Positions 34,079 through 43,446 are shown, numbered from the stretch's first letter. The stretch: 64,000 nucleotides of DNA from Dyadobacter sp. CY312 (GCF_021390535.1 NZ_JAJUXG010000021.1:1-64000); one strand, 5' to 3'. Numbers and translations: made by a program. The notes: generated from the sequence alone by a model not told the origin.

Positions 34079-35797
34079 ATGGCGAATTTTAATATTGATA
34101 GTAAAAAAGCGAGAACCTACGATGCCATTGTGATTGGCTCGGGGATCAGCGGTGGCTGGTCGGCCAAGGAACTGACCGAAAAAGGACTTAAAACTTTGGT
34201 ACTGGAACGTGGGCGTGATGTACAACATATCACCGATTACCCTACCACCAATATGATGCCATGGGAATTTGAGCATCGTGAACGTCTGCCAAAGGCTGTA
34301 ACGGATGCGAACCCGATCGTGAGCCGTTGTTACAATTTCAAGGAATCGTCTCAGCACTTTTTTGTGAAGGACAACGAACATCCTTATGTACAGGATGACG
34401 GACGCCCGTTCGACTGGATACGCGGTTATCAGGTTGGTGGAAAATCTTTGCTTTGGGCAAGGCAAACCCAGCGTTGGAGTAAATACGATTTTGAAGGCCC
34501 GGCGAGAGATAAATTTGCCGTGGAATGGCCTATTGGTTATGATGACATTGCTCCCTGGTATAGCCACGTAGAAAAATTTGCAGGTATTACCGGGAATAAG
34601 GATGGATTAGATGCACTGCCCGACGGTGAATTTTTGCCTCCCCATGACCTGAACTGTGTTGAAAAATATTTCAAGGAGAAAGTCTCCAAAGACTATAAAG
34701 ACCGTCACATCATTATTGGTCGTGCTGCGCATATTACTGAACCAAAACAAATTCACCTGGATCAGGGACGGGCTAAGTGTCAGCATCGGGTGATGTGCGA
34801 AAGAGGCTGTCCGTTCGGGGGATATTTCAGCAGCAACGCATCCACAATGCCCTGGGCAATGAAAACCGGAAACATGACACTGCGTCCGCATTCGGTGGTT
34901 CATTCATTGATATACGATGACAAAAAACAAAAAGTGACGGGCGTACGTGTCATCGATGCGACTACGAAAGAAATGATGGAATTTTATGCCAACATTATTT
35001 TTGTAAATGCCGCTGCACTGAACACCAACCTGATCCTGTTAAATTCGATTTCTTCCCGCTTCCCGAATGGAATGGGAAATGACGACGGATTATTGGGTAA
35101 GTACATCGCTTTCCACAATTACCGGGCTACGGTGTCGGGTGAATATGAAGGATTTTTGGATTCTACCACAGACGGGAAAAGACCAAACAGTGGGTATATT
35201 CCTCGTTTCCGGAATGTCTACAAGCAGGAAACGGACTTCCTGAGAGGTTATGCAGCCGGTTTTGGTGCAAACAGAATGACTCATACCGGCCGAAGTGGAA
35301 TGGGCGAATCGCTGAAAGAGAATCTTCTTCAAACCAGATACGGTAACTGGAGTGTTGGTTCTCACATGATGGGCGAGACCATTCCGAAGGAAAGCAATTT
35401 CGTTGCTCTTGATAAAAACCTGAAAGATCCGTTTGGTATACCTCAGCTTAAAATCTCTGTTGCCTATGACGACAACGATGAGAAGATGATCAAGGATTAT
35501 ATGACGGAAGTGAGTGAAATGTTTGAGAAAGCAGGTTTCAAGAACATCCGCACCAATGACAACGGTCGTAATCCTGGGAACGATATTCATGAAATGGGAG
35601 GTGTACGTATGGGGAAAGATCCTAAAACGTCCATTCTCAATAAATGGAATCAGCTTCATGCAGCGAAGAATGTATTTGTTACTGACGGAGCCTGTATGAC
35701 TTCCACCGCAACCCAAAATCCATCACTAACCTATATGGCCTTATCCGCGCGTGCAGTGGATCATGCTGTGAAGGAAATGAAAGCGAAGAATTTGTAG
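34079..35797 (+). CDS. GMC-family FAD oxidoreductase, glucoside 3-dehydrogenase/LacA-like
   Basis: A 572-residue flavoprotein. FAD binds at IVIGSGISGGWSAKEL (G20, G22, G25), followed by LERGRD; the GMC block GGKSLLWARQTQRW is present. Near the C-terminus HEMGGVRMG and NPSLTYMALSARA carry the conserved active-site His and Asn. A Cys cluster, MCERGCPFGGYF, is as seen in the 2-keto-gluconate, sorbitol and glucoside 3-dehydrogenase subgroup. It has no signal peptide, as expected if it is carried out of the cell by the Tat small subunit at 33242. Likely reaction: oxidation of a sugar hydroxyl to a ketone. The exact substrate is an inference. Confidence 0.88.
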   Translation: MANFNIDSKKARTYDAIVIGSGISGGWSAKELTEKGLKTLVLERGRDVQHITDYPTTNMMPWEFEHRERLPKAVTDANPIVSRCYNFKESSQHFFVKDNEHPYVQDDGRPFDWIRGYQVGGKSLLWARQTQRWSKYDFEGPARDKFAVEWPIGYDDIAPWYSHVEKFAGITGNKDGLDALPDGEFLPPHDLNCVEKYFKEKVSKDYKDRHIIIGRAAHITEPKQIHLDQGRAKCQHRVMCERGCPFGGYFSSNASTMPWAMKTGNMTLRPHSVVHSLIYDDKKQKVTGVRVIDATTKEMMEFYANIIFVNAAALNTNLILLNSISSRFPNGMGNDDGLLGKYIAFHNYRATVSGEYEGFLDSTTDGKRPNSGYIPRFRNVYKQETDFLRGYAAGFGANRMTHTGRSGMGESLKENLLQTRYGNWSVGSHMMGETIPKESNFVALDKNLKDPFGIPQLKISVAYDDNDEKMIKDYMTEVSEMFEKAGFKNIRTNDNGRNPGNDIHEMGGVRMGKDPKTSILNKWNQLHAAKNVFVTDGACMTSTATQNPSLTYMALSARAVDHAVKEMKAKNL

Positions 35798-35835
35798 GTT
35801 AGTTAATTTAAGAGAAAATCGTATTTTTCGTTCTT

Positions 35836-35874
35836 TACGAGCCATGGAAGCAATTCTACGGCTCGTATTTTTTT
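35836..35874 (+). terminator. intrinsic terminator after the GMC gene
   Basis: TACGAGCC (35836-35843) pairs with GGCTCGTA (35860-35867) and is followed by a run of seven T. It marks the end of SusCD locus 1. Confidence 0.75.
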
Positions 35875-35934
35875 AGGATAAAAAATAGTTTTTATTTTTT
35901 CTTATTAATACTAAGGGCATTTAAGTACAAAAAA

Positions 35935-35962
35935 GTCTTTTCATTATTACAAAAGAAAAGAC
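35935..35962 (+). promoter_or_regulatory. inverted repeat directly before ECF sigma 2
   Basis: GTCTTTTC (35935-35942) and GAAAAGAC (35955-35962) are perfect 8-bp arms with a 12-nt centre, ending 3 bp before the ATG. It could be an operator or a hairpin over the start codon. Confidence 0.4.
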
Positions 35963-35965
35963 GCG

Positions 35966-36637
35966 ATGCAAAATCCTTTATTCAACGAAGAACGCCAGCG
36001 GGAAAATCCATTTCAGGTCCATTCCGATCCGCCTCAACCCAAAGAGGTAGACGCCGCGCTTTTTTTGAAAGCAGCATTTGAAGAAAATCCAAGCAAAGGA
36101 CTGGAATTACTCTTCCGCAGGTTTTACAAGCCTCTGTGTAGCCACGCTGTACGTTTTGTATACTCAAAACAAGTGGCGGAAGATCTTGTAAGCGAAGTCT
36201 TTTTCCAGTTTTACAGAGCAAAAGCATACGAAAACATAACGTCTTCCTACACCAGTTATCTTTTCAGGTCAGTGCGGAACGAGTGCTATACCTACATGCG
36301 CCGGGAGTTTGGTAGAATGGACAGCATTGAATCTTCGGTAGAAACTACTTTTCGCGCCACACAGCCACAGCCCGATGCCGAGATACATTACAACAATCTT
36401 TTTTTGAAAGTGAATGATGTGATCGGAAAGCTTCCTGCACAATGTCAGCGGGTATTTCTGATGAGCCGCTTTGAAAATAAAAAGTACAACGAGATAGCTC
36501 AGGAACTTCAGATCTCACCAAAAACGGTTGAAGTACATATTTCAAAAGCACTCAAACACCTTCGCTCTGCACTAAATGGAGAGTGGATGATATCGTGCTT
36601 GCTTACCTTACTGAGTTCCCTCCACATTATATCCTGA
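35966..36637 (+). CDS. ECF sigma factor of SusCD locus 2
   Basis: A 223-residue group IV sigma factor. Region 2 is around KQVAEDLVSEVFFQFYRA and region 4 around LPAQCQRVFLMSRFENKKY with helix-turn-helix ISPKTVEVHISKALKHL. The Gln/Pro-rich N-terminal extension of about 30 residues is longer than in the first sigma. It ends, like the first one, in a hydrophobic tail (ISCLLTLLSSLHIIS). It heads the fecR-susC-susD set downstream and is divergent in sequence from the sigma at 19998, so the two probably recognise different promoters. Confidence 0.9.
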   Translation: MQNPLFNEERQRENPFQVHSDPPQPKEVDAALFLKAAFEENPSKGLELLFRRFYKPLCSHAVRFVYSKQVAEDLVSEVFFQFYRAKAYENITSSYTSYLFRSVRNECYTYMRREFGRMDSIESSVETTFRATQPQPDAEIHYNNLFLKVNDVIGKLPAQCQRVFLMSRFENKKYNEIAQELQISPKTVEVHISKALKHLRSALNGEWMISCLLTLLSSLHIIS

Positions 36638-36684
36638 ACGAGCCGCAGAACACTGCCGCCGCTTACGAAACAGACGATATCGAA

Positions 36685-37692
36685 ATGAAAACATCTATAT
36701 CAAAATACATGCTCTTTGAGTATTTGTCCGGTAGGTCCAACCCGCTGGAGAAACAGCTCGTGATGGACTGGATTGCAAAACAGGAAAACAGCGAAACATT
36801 TTACGAATGGCTGCTCGAATACGAAATGAGATTCCCACAGTTTGTCCCCGACCAGGAAAAAGCCATTGCTACGGTTTTGGAAAAAGTAAACGCAAACGCG
36901 GAACACAATGGTGATTATATAGAAACGGCTGGTATGCTATACCTGCATCGGACTACGGATTCGATCCGGAGGATGTTGTTCATCGCCGCTTCTGTTTTGT
37001 TTATTGTAAGTGCCGGCTGGTGGTTCAGAGATCCGATTCTTTACAAAACATATCAAACCGGCTACGGCCAGACAACCGATATATTTCTTGAAGACGGAAG
37101 TAAGGTGGCACTCAACGCCAACTCATCATTGAAAATCCCACGATTCGGATTTAGCAGCGAAGCCAGGGAAGTGTACTTGTCCGGAGAAGGGGAATTTACG
37201 GTGAGCCATACTGTCGATCACAAGCGGTTTATAGTCAAAACATCGGAGAAGTTCCAGGTTGAAGTTTTGGGTACTCAGTTTTCGGTATTTGCACGTCCGA
37301 GGGGTACCAAAGTGGCGCTCAGCAGCGGAAGTGTACGGCTGGATTACGATGAGAACGATACGCGGAAAGAGGTAATGATGGAACCGGGCGACCTGGCCGT
37401 GCTGGGTAAAAAAGGAGAAGTGAAGCTTGAAAAAAATCAAGACACGAAAACCTTCGCTTTATGGAAAGAACAGCGCTATGTATTTGATGGTACTTCCATG
37501 CATGATATCGCTTCCATGGTAGAGGAAAATTTCGGGATCAGGGTCAACATTGCCGACGAGGAAACCCGGTTACGGACGATCACAGGAAATTTCAAAACGA
37601 AAAATGCCGAAGAACTTTTAAAAACTATATCCGAAGCGCTTGATCTAAAAATGAGCGCTGCCGGTGATTCTATCCTTTTAAGTGCCAATTAA
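36685..37692 (+). CDS. FecR-type anti-sigma factor of locus 2
   Basis: A 335-residue inner-membrane anti-sigma factor. I choose the ATG at 36685; the frame is open back to 36583, overlapping the sigma gene by 55 bp, but the first 34 codons there look non-coding. A cytoplasmic N-terminal part is followed by one membrane segment (MLFIAASVLFIVSAGWWF), the FecR domain with LSGEGEFTVSHTVDHKRF, and a C-terminal DUF4974 domain starting near YVFDGTSMHDIASMV. It should hold the sigma factor encoded 47 bp upstream and sense the SusC encoded 21 bp downstream. Confidence 0.9.
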   Translation: MKTSISKYMLFEYLSGRSNPLEKQLVMDWIAKQENSETFYEWLLEYEMRFPQFVPDQEKAIATVLEKVNANAEHNGDYIETAGMLYLHRTTDSIRRMLFIAASVLFIVSAGWWFRDPILYKTYQTGYGQTTDIFLEDGSKVALNANSSLKIPRFGFSSEAREVYLSGEGEFTVSHTVDHKRFIVKTSEKFQVEVLGTQFSVFARPRGTKVALSSGSVRLDYDENDTRKEVMMEPGDLAVLGKKGEVKLEKNQDTKTFALWKEQRYVFDGTSMHDIASMVEENFGIRVNIADEETRLRTITGNFKTKNAEELLKTISEALDLKMSAAGDSILLSAN

Positions 37693-37713
37693 CTATTCTA
37701 AAACCTCTTAATT

Positions 37714-40700
37714 ATGCGATTAAAGTTATCCGCAAAACAATGGCTGGCAATGAGCCTGGTGGTGATGGCCCAGGCGTCCCCCGTAACAAACGCCCAGCCT
37801 ATCGCTTTTACCTCGCTGCCCAATAAATGGCGGGCTTCGGAAAGGCAGGAAATGAAACTAAAAAATGTGCTTCTGGACATGCAAAGGCATTACGGTGTAG
37901 AGATCGTGTTTGAAGACAGGCTGGTAGGGTCCATGAATATATCCGCCAGTGCGCTCAACTTTACCGAATCAATTGAGAAAAATCTGGATGTTGTGTTGGG
38001 TCAAAGTGGGTTGAAATACAAAAAGACCAGGAAAAATACATTTGTAATAACTGAGAATAAAGAGAAAAAGGCGGATGCAGGAAAGGCGAAAGATACCGCT
38101 TTGATGCAGGTTTCAGCAGATGAGTCTCTGGCGATGGCTCAGGAAGCGGTTGAAAAATCCATCACTGGTAAAGTTACCGACGAAACAGGTGCCGACTTAC
38201 CCGGTGTGAGTGTTTTATTGAAAGGCACGCAGCGAGGAACTTCAACGGGTATTGAGGGCGATTTTAAACTGGATATTCCTGATGACCAGGTAAGTACAGC
38301 AACACTTGTTTTTAGTTTTGTAGGTTACAAATCAAAAGAAGTAGCTGTTGGCAATCAGACCAATCTGAGCGTAAATCTGGCTCCTGATGACAACGCATTG
38401 GCAGAGGTGGTTGTGGTGGGTTATGGCACGGTTAAGAAATCTGACTTGACGGGTGCAGTGGGAACTGTAAAAGCGGAAGTTTTACAAGAACGTCCTGCAT
38501 CTTCTCTTAATCAGGGACTTTCGGGGCGGATCACCGGGGTTAATGTTTCCTCCAATTCAGGTCGCCCGGGTGGTCGTGCCAATATCCGGATCCGTGGAGC
38601 GAGCTCGATCAGTGTTTCCAATAATCCGCTATACGTAATTGATGGAGTGATCCTGAATGCGGTTGAATTGGCCAATGGAAGTACACCCATTGATTACCTC
38701 AACCCCAACGACATTGCATCTATTGAAGTTCTTAAAGATGCTTCTTCTACGGCCATATACGGAGCTCGTGGTGCCAATGGAGTCATTCTGGTAACCACCA
38801 AACGTGGTGTTTCCGGTGAGGGTAGGGTTACGTATGATACCGATTTCAGTATTGGCGTAGCTCCTAAGAGATTGCCTGTACTTAATTCAAGAGAATTTTT
38901 AGCTGTTGAAGAACTAGCTTATGCCAATGCAGCAAAGTATGACCCGGTAGGGTGGGCAACTGGAACAAAATATACGGATCCCAAAACGAAACGCACCAAT
39001 CCGCTACTTTTTGATTCCAGTGGAAATCCTCTTTATGATACCGACTGGCAAAAAGAAGCTTTCCAAAAAGCGCTTACACAAAACCACCAGTTGGGTTTCA
39101 CGGGAGGTAACGAAAAAGGAAGTTATGGTGCATTCCTGAACTATCGTAATGAAAACGGTACCGTAAAAGAATCTTGGCAAAAACGGTTTTCAGGACGTTT
39201 CGTTTTCGACAGCCAGATTAAAAGCTGGTTGAAAGTGGGTGGTACCTTAGGATATACCGACCAGAATGAAAAGCAGATCGATCAGCTTGGTGGAGGTGGT
39301 ATTACTGCCATGCGCCAGGTATTGGAAGCGTTGCCGATTATTCCTGTAAAGTATCCGGACGGAAGCTGGGCAAGCAACAGGGATTATCCGGGGATGGAAG
39401 GAGGAGATACTCCTATCAGAGTGGGTAAGGAGAGATTATCGTACTTGAGAACACAGACCATGCTGGCGAATATGTATGCCACAATAAAGCTTGCCGATGG
39501 TTTAGAGCTTAAATCAACTGTGGGAACGAACGTAATTAACCAGCGTGAAGATTACTTTGCGGCAAGAAGGTTACAATACATTTCAGACAATGGCGATGCT
39601 TCAGTGACTAACAGAAGATTCAACTCCTGGCAGTTTGAGAATTACCTGACCTATTTCAAAGATTTTGGTAATATCCACTCCATCAATGCAATGGTTGGTT
39701 TGTCGTGGCAGCATGTAGATCGTTTCGATAATCAGGCCAGAAGCCAGAATTTCACCGATACTTATTTCGAGTTCAATAATCTGGGTGCCGGAGCTACTGC
39801 ACTTGCCCCAAGTTCCAGCAATACTGCTTACGGGCTTAATTCTTATTTCGCCAGGCTTAATTACAGTTTGAAAAACAAATATCTGGTAACATTCACCGGA
39901 CGTATGGATGGTTCTTCCAAGTTTGGAGACCAAAACAGATATGCTTTCTTTCCTTCTGCGGCGCTTGCGTGGAGAGTTACAGAAGAGGATTTTATGAAAG
40001 ACATACCTTCTGTTTCAAACCTGAAAATAAGGGCTAGTTATGGTGCTACCGGGAATTCTGAAATCCCGGCCTATCGTGCATTGGCCGGTATGAGAAGTTA
40101 CGATGTCATATTTGATGGCGAAAGAAATATCGGTATTGGTCTGGATCGTATGTCAAATTCTAACCTTCGCTGGGAAAAAACACAGCAGGTTGACGTCGGT
40201 CTGGAAGTAGGTTTGTTCTCTAACAGATTGAATTTTGAACTGGATCTTTACCGTAGAAAAGTGAACGACATGCTACTGGATGCACCAGTGCCTTTGAGTA
40301 GTGGCTACGGAAGCATTTTCACCAACGTAGGAAGCATGGAAAACAAAGGGGTGGAGTTTGCTGTGAATTCGACCAACATCAAAACGGAAAACTTCTCTTG
40401 GAGCACCACGTTCAACATTTCCATCAATAAAAATAAAGTACTGGCGCTCTCTGGTGGAAGCGACATCTTTTTGGGCGCAACGGTAGTTAAAGTTGGTCAG
40501 CCAGTGGGTTCGTTCTTTGGAAGAGTGAATGAGGGCGTATGGTCAACAAGCGAAGTTGAACAAGCGAAAAAATACAATAAGTTGCCTGGTGATGTAAAAT
40601 ACAAGGATATTAATGAGGATGACATTATCAACGATTTGGATCGGACAATCATTGGTAAAGGTATTCCCGACGGATTCGGTACCTTCCTGAACACCTTCCA

Positions 40701-41163
40701 ATACAAAGCATGGTCACTTACCGTTGATCTGCAATATATGTATGGAAATGATGTATTGGACAGGAGTATTCACTCTGCCGAAGACAGACAAGGTATTGCG
40801 AATAGCTACAAAACTGTTCTGAATGCCTGGACTGAAACCAATCAGAGTTCACCAATAGCGCAGGTTCGGCCGATCAATGCCGGTTATGATACCAACAACG
40901 ACACGCATAAGATCACGGATGCATCTTTCATAAGAGGCAGAAACCTGCTGTTGGCATACTCCTTCCCAACCGATGTGACTTCGAAACTTAAATTGAGCCG
41001 CCTGAGATTATACGGTTCTGTTCAAAATTTCTTTGTCTTGACCAAGTACAAAGGCTATGATCCTGAGGTATCCAATTCCGGCTCTGCGTTTGATCAGGGT
41101 CTTGGTCTTTACGACTATCCGAGACCAAGAGTATTTATGGTGGGCTTGAACATAGGTTTATAA
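37714..41163 (+). CDS. SusC-family TonB-dependent receptor with STN domain (locus 2)
   Basis: A 1149-residue outer-membrane transporter with signal peptide ending TNA/Q near residue 28. An STN domain follows (LKNVLLDMQRHYGVEIVFED), then a linker rich in Lys and Ala, a carboxypeptidase-like beta domain (GVSVLLKGTQRGTSTG), the plug from VVVGYGTVKKSDLTG, and the barrel ending in VGLNIGL. The STN domain fits the upstream FecR/sigma pair. It lies 21 bp after fecR with no structured leader, unlike SusC of locus 1. The ligand is unknown and no enzyme gene travels with this locus. Confidence 0.93.
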   Translation: MRLKLSAKQWLAMSLVVMAQASPVTNAQPIAFTSLPNKWRASERQEMKLKNVLLDMQRHYGVEIVFEDRLVGSMNISASALNFTESIEKNLDVVLGQSGLKYKKTRKNTFVITENKEKKADAGKAKDTALMQVSADESLAMAQEAVEKSITGKVTDETGADLPGVSVLLKGTQRGTSTGIEGDFKLDIPDDQVSTATLVFSFVGYKSKEVAVGNQTNLSVNLAPDDNALAEVVVVGYGTVKKSDLTGAVGTVKAEVLQERPASSLNQGLSGRITGVNVSSNSGRPGGRANIRIRGASSISVSNNPLYVIDGVILNAVELANGSTPIDYLNPNDIASIEVLKDASSTAIYGARGANGVILVTTKRGVSGEGRVTYDTDFSIGVAPKRLPVLNSREFLAVEELAYANAAKYDPVGWATGTKYTDPKTKRTNPLLFDSSGNPLYDTDWQKEAFQKALTQNHQLGFTGGNEKGSYGAFLNYRNENGTVKESWQKRFSGRFVFDSQIKSWLKVGGTLGYTDQNEKQIDQLGGGGITAMRQVLEALPIIPVKYPDGSWASNRDYPGMEGGDTPIRVGKERLSYLRTQTMLANMYATIKLADGLELKSTVGTNVINQREDYFAARRLQYISDNGDASVTNRRFNSWQFENYLTYFKDFGNIHSINAMVGLSWQHVDRFDNQARSQNFTDTYFEFNNLGAGATALAPSSSNTAYGLNSYFARLNYSLKNKYLVTFTGRMDGSSKFGDQNRYAFFPSAALAWRVTEEDFMKDIPSVSNLKIRASYGATGNSEIPAYRALAGMRSYDVIFDGERNIGIGLDRMSNSNLRWEKTQQVDVGLEVGLFSNRLNFELDLYRRKVNDMLLDAPVPLSSGYGSIFTNVGSMENKGVEFAVNSTNIKTENFSWSTTFNISINKNKVLALSGGSDIFLGATVVKVGQPVGSFFGRVNEGVWSTSEVEQAKKYNKLPGDVKYKDINEDDIINDLDRTIIGKGIPDGFGTFLNTFQYKAWSLTVDLQYMYGNDVLDRSIHSAEDRQGIANSYKTVLNAWTETNQSSPIAQVRPINAGYDTNNDTHKITDASFIRGRNLLLAYSFPTDVTSKLKLSRLRLYGSVQNFFVLTKYKGYDPEVSNSGSAFDQGLGLYDYPRPRVFMVGLNIGL

Positions 41164-41184
41164 CAATACTGAATCGTAATTGAA

Positions 41185-42690
41185 ATGAAGAATATAGCAA
41201 AAAAAATCGGCGTCATGTCCGCCCTGTTCAGCGTGTTTATCGCCACTGGCTGCTCCGACTTTCTCGATGAATCGGATCCAAGTAACTTCACGGTGGAGAA
41301 TTATTTCACCCTTCCTGCTCATGCAAGAAGTTCCGTTAATGCAATATATGCACCTCTTCGTGAACCGTTAAATAGTGGATTCGGTGGAGGAGCCTGGATG
41401 ATGACGGAGTTTGCGACCGGGCTGGCTGCTACGGATTTGGGGCAGGCAGTTAACAGTTATTTTGTCAAAGATTTGAGAAATACCTCTGACAATGGCTACG
41501 GACAAACTTACTGGGCTCAATATTACAAGGGTATAGCGAGTGCCAATCTTTCTATTGAAAAAATTCCGGGCATCCCGGGGCTGGATGCAGCAGAAGGCAA
41601 AAGAATAATGGGAGAGGCCTATTTCCTTCGAGCGTTTTACTATTTTAATCTTGTACGGATGTTTGGAAACATTCCTTTGCTAACCAAACCTGTTGATCTG
41701 TTATCTGAGGATTTGAAACCAAAACAGGCTACTCCAGAAGAGGTGTACACGCAAATCGTTGCCGACCTGAAAATGGCAGAGGAGTCCGGGCTCGTCTGGA
41801 CAGATAAATCAGGGAAAGTGACCCTTGGTGCGGTGAAATCATTGCTTTCGCAAGTGTATCTTACCATGGCGGGTTATCCGTTGCAAAAAGGAGCCTCACA
41901 TTATGAACTGGCTGCCAAGAAAGCAGAAGAGGTGATAGATTCGCAGCAGTTCAAGCTGTTCACGACTTACGATGACCTACACAACCCGACAAAGAAGAAC
42001 ATAGAAGAGAACATCTTCATGATTCAGTACAAAACGCAAATATTACCGGGTAACTGGCAGGTAGCGATTCTGCCATACAACAAAAACATTTCGGCATACT
42101 CGGATGAAACAGGCGGTATTTATTCAACAGCTGATTTTGTAAAGTCGTATGATGCTGCTGATTTGCGCGCAAAGGAGAAACAGTTTTTCTATACCAAATT
42201 TACCAACGAAAAGGATCGGAATCTGCAGGTGGATCTGGGCGGTTATTTTATATACAAACACTTTGATGTCGTAGCTCAAACAAGCTCAGCCAATAGCGAC
42301 CTCAACTGGCCGGTGATCCGTTATGCTGATGTTCTTTTGGTATATGCCGAAGCGAGCAACGAAGTGGGTGGACCAACAGCAAAAGCATACAGCGCCGTGA
42401 ACGCAATCAGAACCAGAGCGCAATTGCCTGCCTTGGCTAGTTTATCCAAAGATCAGCTTCGTGAGGCAGTGTGGAAGGAACGCTGGCATGAGCTGTGTTT
42501 CGAAAACATTACCTGGTTTGATATGGTACGCCTTCGCAAAGCATTTAATGTGACAACCAAAAAGTTTGATAACTACGTTGGTCATAAATTCTCTTACGGA
42601 CCGGTGGTAGGAGAGCGGGAGCTGTTGTTCCCGATTCCAACTGTTGAACTTCGCAACAATGCCAATCTGATCCCAACGAAAGGGTACTAA
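41185..42690 (+). CDS. SusD/RagB-family ligand-binding lipoprotein (locus 2)
   Basis: A 501-residue outer-membrane lipoprotein with lipobox ATGC (C23) and the start SDFLDESDPSNFTVENYF. SusD blocks include AYFLRAFYYFNLVRMFGNIP and RYADVLLVYAEASNEV, and near the end WKERWHELCFENITWFDMVR. It partners the SusC encoded 21 bp upstream. A terminator follows, so locus 2 consists only of sensing and uptake genes. Confidence 0.93.
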   Translation: MKNIAKKIGVMSALFSVFIATGCSDFLDESDPSNFTVENYFTLPAHARSSVNAIYAPLREPLNSGFGGGAWMMTEFATGLAATDLGQAVNSYFVKDLRNTSDNGYGQTYWAQYYKGIASANLSIEKIPGIPGLDAAEGKRIMGEAYFLRAFYYFNLVRMFGNIPLLTKPVDLLSEDLKPKQATPEEVYTQIVADLKMAEESGLVWTDKSGKVTLGAVKSLLSQVYLTMAGYPLQKGASHYELAAKKAEEVIDSQQFKLFTTYDDLHNPTKKNIEENIFMIQYKTQILPGNWQVAILPYNKNISAYSDETGGIYSTADFVKSYDAADLRAKEKQFFYTKFTNEKDRNLQVDLGGYFIYKHFDVVAQTSSANSDLNWPVIRYADVLLVYAEASNEVGGPTAKAYSAVNAIRTRAQLPALASLSKDQLREAVWKERWHELCFENITWFDMVRLRKAFNVTTKKFDNYVGHKFSYGPVVGERELLFPIPTVELRNNANLIPTKGY

Positions 42691-42711
42691 ACATTAGATT
42701 AGCCTGATCAT

Positions 42712-42749
42712 AAATAAGCTGCTGATTCATTTCAGTGGCTTATTTTTTT
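42712..42749 (+). terminator. intrinsic terminator after susD 2
   Basis: AATAAGC pairs with GCTTATT, extended inside by CTG/CAG past a small internal mismatch, and is followed by a run of seven T. Confidence 0.7.
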
Positions 42750-42869
42750 GCTTCGGATAGTCCACAGGTCGTACATGGTTTTCCTCAAAACCACTTCGTA
42801 ATTCATTGAATATATGGATGGTACTGTATTTTGGCCATGCGGATTCGAAATCAAACTCTTGAACAAGTT

Positions 42870-43367
42870 ATGAAAAGGATCCTGACATTATTTTTTGCGA
42901 ATGCGTTTATCATTTCCGGTTTGCTATTGACAAGCTGTAACTCATCTGCTGAAAAAGATAGAAAAGAACTCGCCAAAGCCGAAGAAGAGGCACTTGATAA
43001 AGCGGCCGAAGCCAACAAACTCGTACCCCAGGAAGCGGACACCAAGGAGATAGAAGGAGTGAAGAAAGACCTGGAAAAAGCCAGTGAGAAGTTGTCTGGA
43101 AAGCAGGGAAAATACCTGACATCGCTGAAACAGAAAGAAGGTAAAATCAACGACAAGTTGAAAAGCATCAATGAAAAGCTGAGAAAAGCCGACGCCAGCT
43201 CGAAAAAGAGTTTAACTGAAAAGCAGGATAAATTGATAAAGGAGAGAGATCAGCTGCAAGCCAATATTCTTGAAATTCAAAGTCCGATGACCGATCAGCA
43301 ACTTGAAACCGTACAGAAGGAAATAGACCTACTGATTGCAATTATTGATAAAGAACTGGATAGTTAA
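42870..43367 (+). CDS. coiled-coil lipoprotein of unknown function
   Basis: A 165-residue lipoprotein starting at the ATG at 42870, with lipobox LLTSC (C23). The mature protein is extremely charged, rich in Lys, Glu, Ala and Leu, and is predicted by eye to be a long coiled coil interrupted only around residue 80-90. No catalytic motif is visible. Such proteins can be spacers or scaffolds between the outer membrane and other envelope parts. It is convergent with the giant T9SS protein gene and separated from it by a shared terminator. I do not recognise a family. Confidence 0.7.
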   Translation: MKRILTLFFANAFIISGLLLTSCNSSAEKDRKELAKAEEEALDKAAEANKLVPQEADTKEIEGVKKDLEKASEKLSGKQGKYLTSLKQKEGKINDKLKSINEKLRKADASSKKSLTEKQDKLIKERDQLQANILEIQSPMTDQQLETVQKEIDLLIAIIDKELDS

Positions 43368-43385
43368 GGGCGTCTTTCTTAATGC

Positions 43386-43425
43386 AAAAAAACGGGCTGT
43401 ACTCCTTGCGAGTTAGCCCGTTTTT
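43386..43425. terminator. bidirectional intrinsic terminator
   Basis: AAAAACGGGCT pairs with AGCCCGTTTTT, and the loop has a further ACTC/GAGT stem. It lies between the convergent lipoprotein and T9SS protein genes and has T runs on both strands. Confidence 0.8.
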
Positions 43426-43446
43426 GATTTGAAATTCAATATATTC

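Noticed and set aside
34073-34567. 164-codon minus-strand frame over the GMC gene
   Set aside because: It lies entirely within a well-supported gene and its product has no recognisable features; it is a shadow frame.
36583-36684. Longer start of FecR 2 overlapping the sigma gene
   Set aside because: The extra 34 residues do not resemble FecR proteins, and the ATG at 36685 gives a normal start and spacing.
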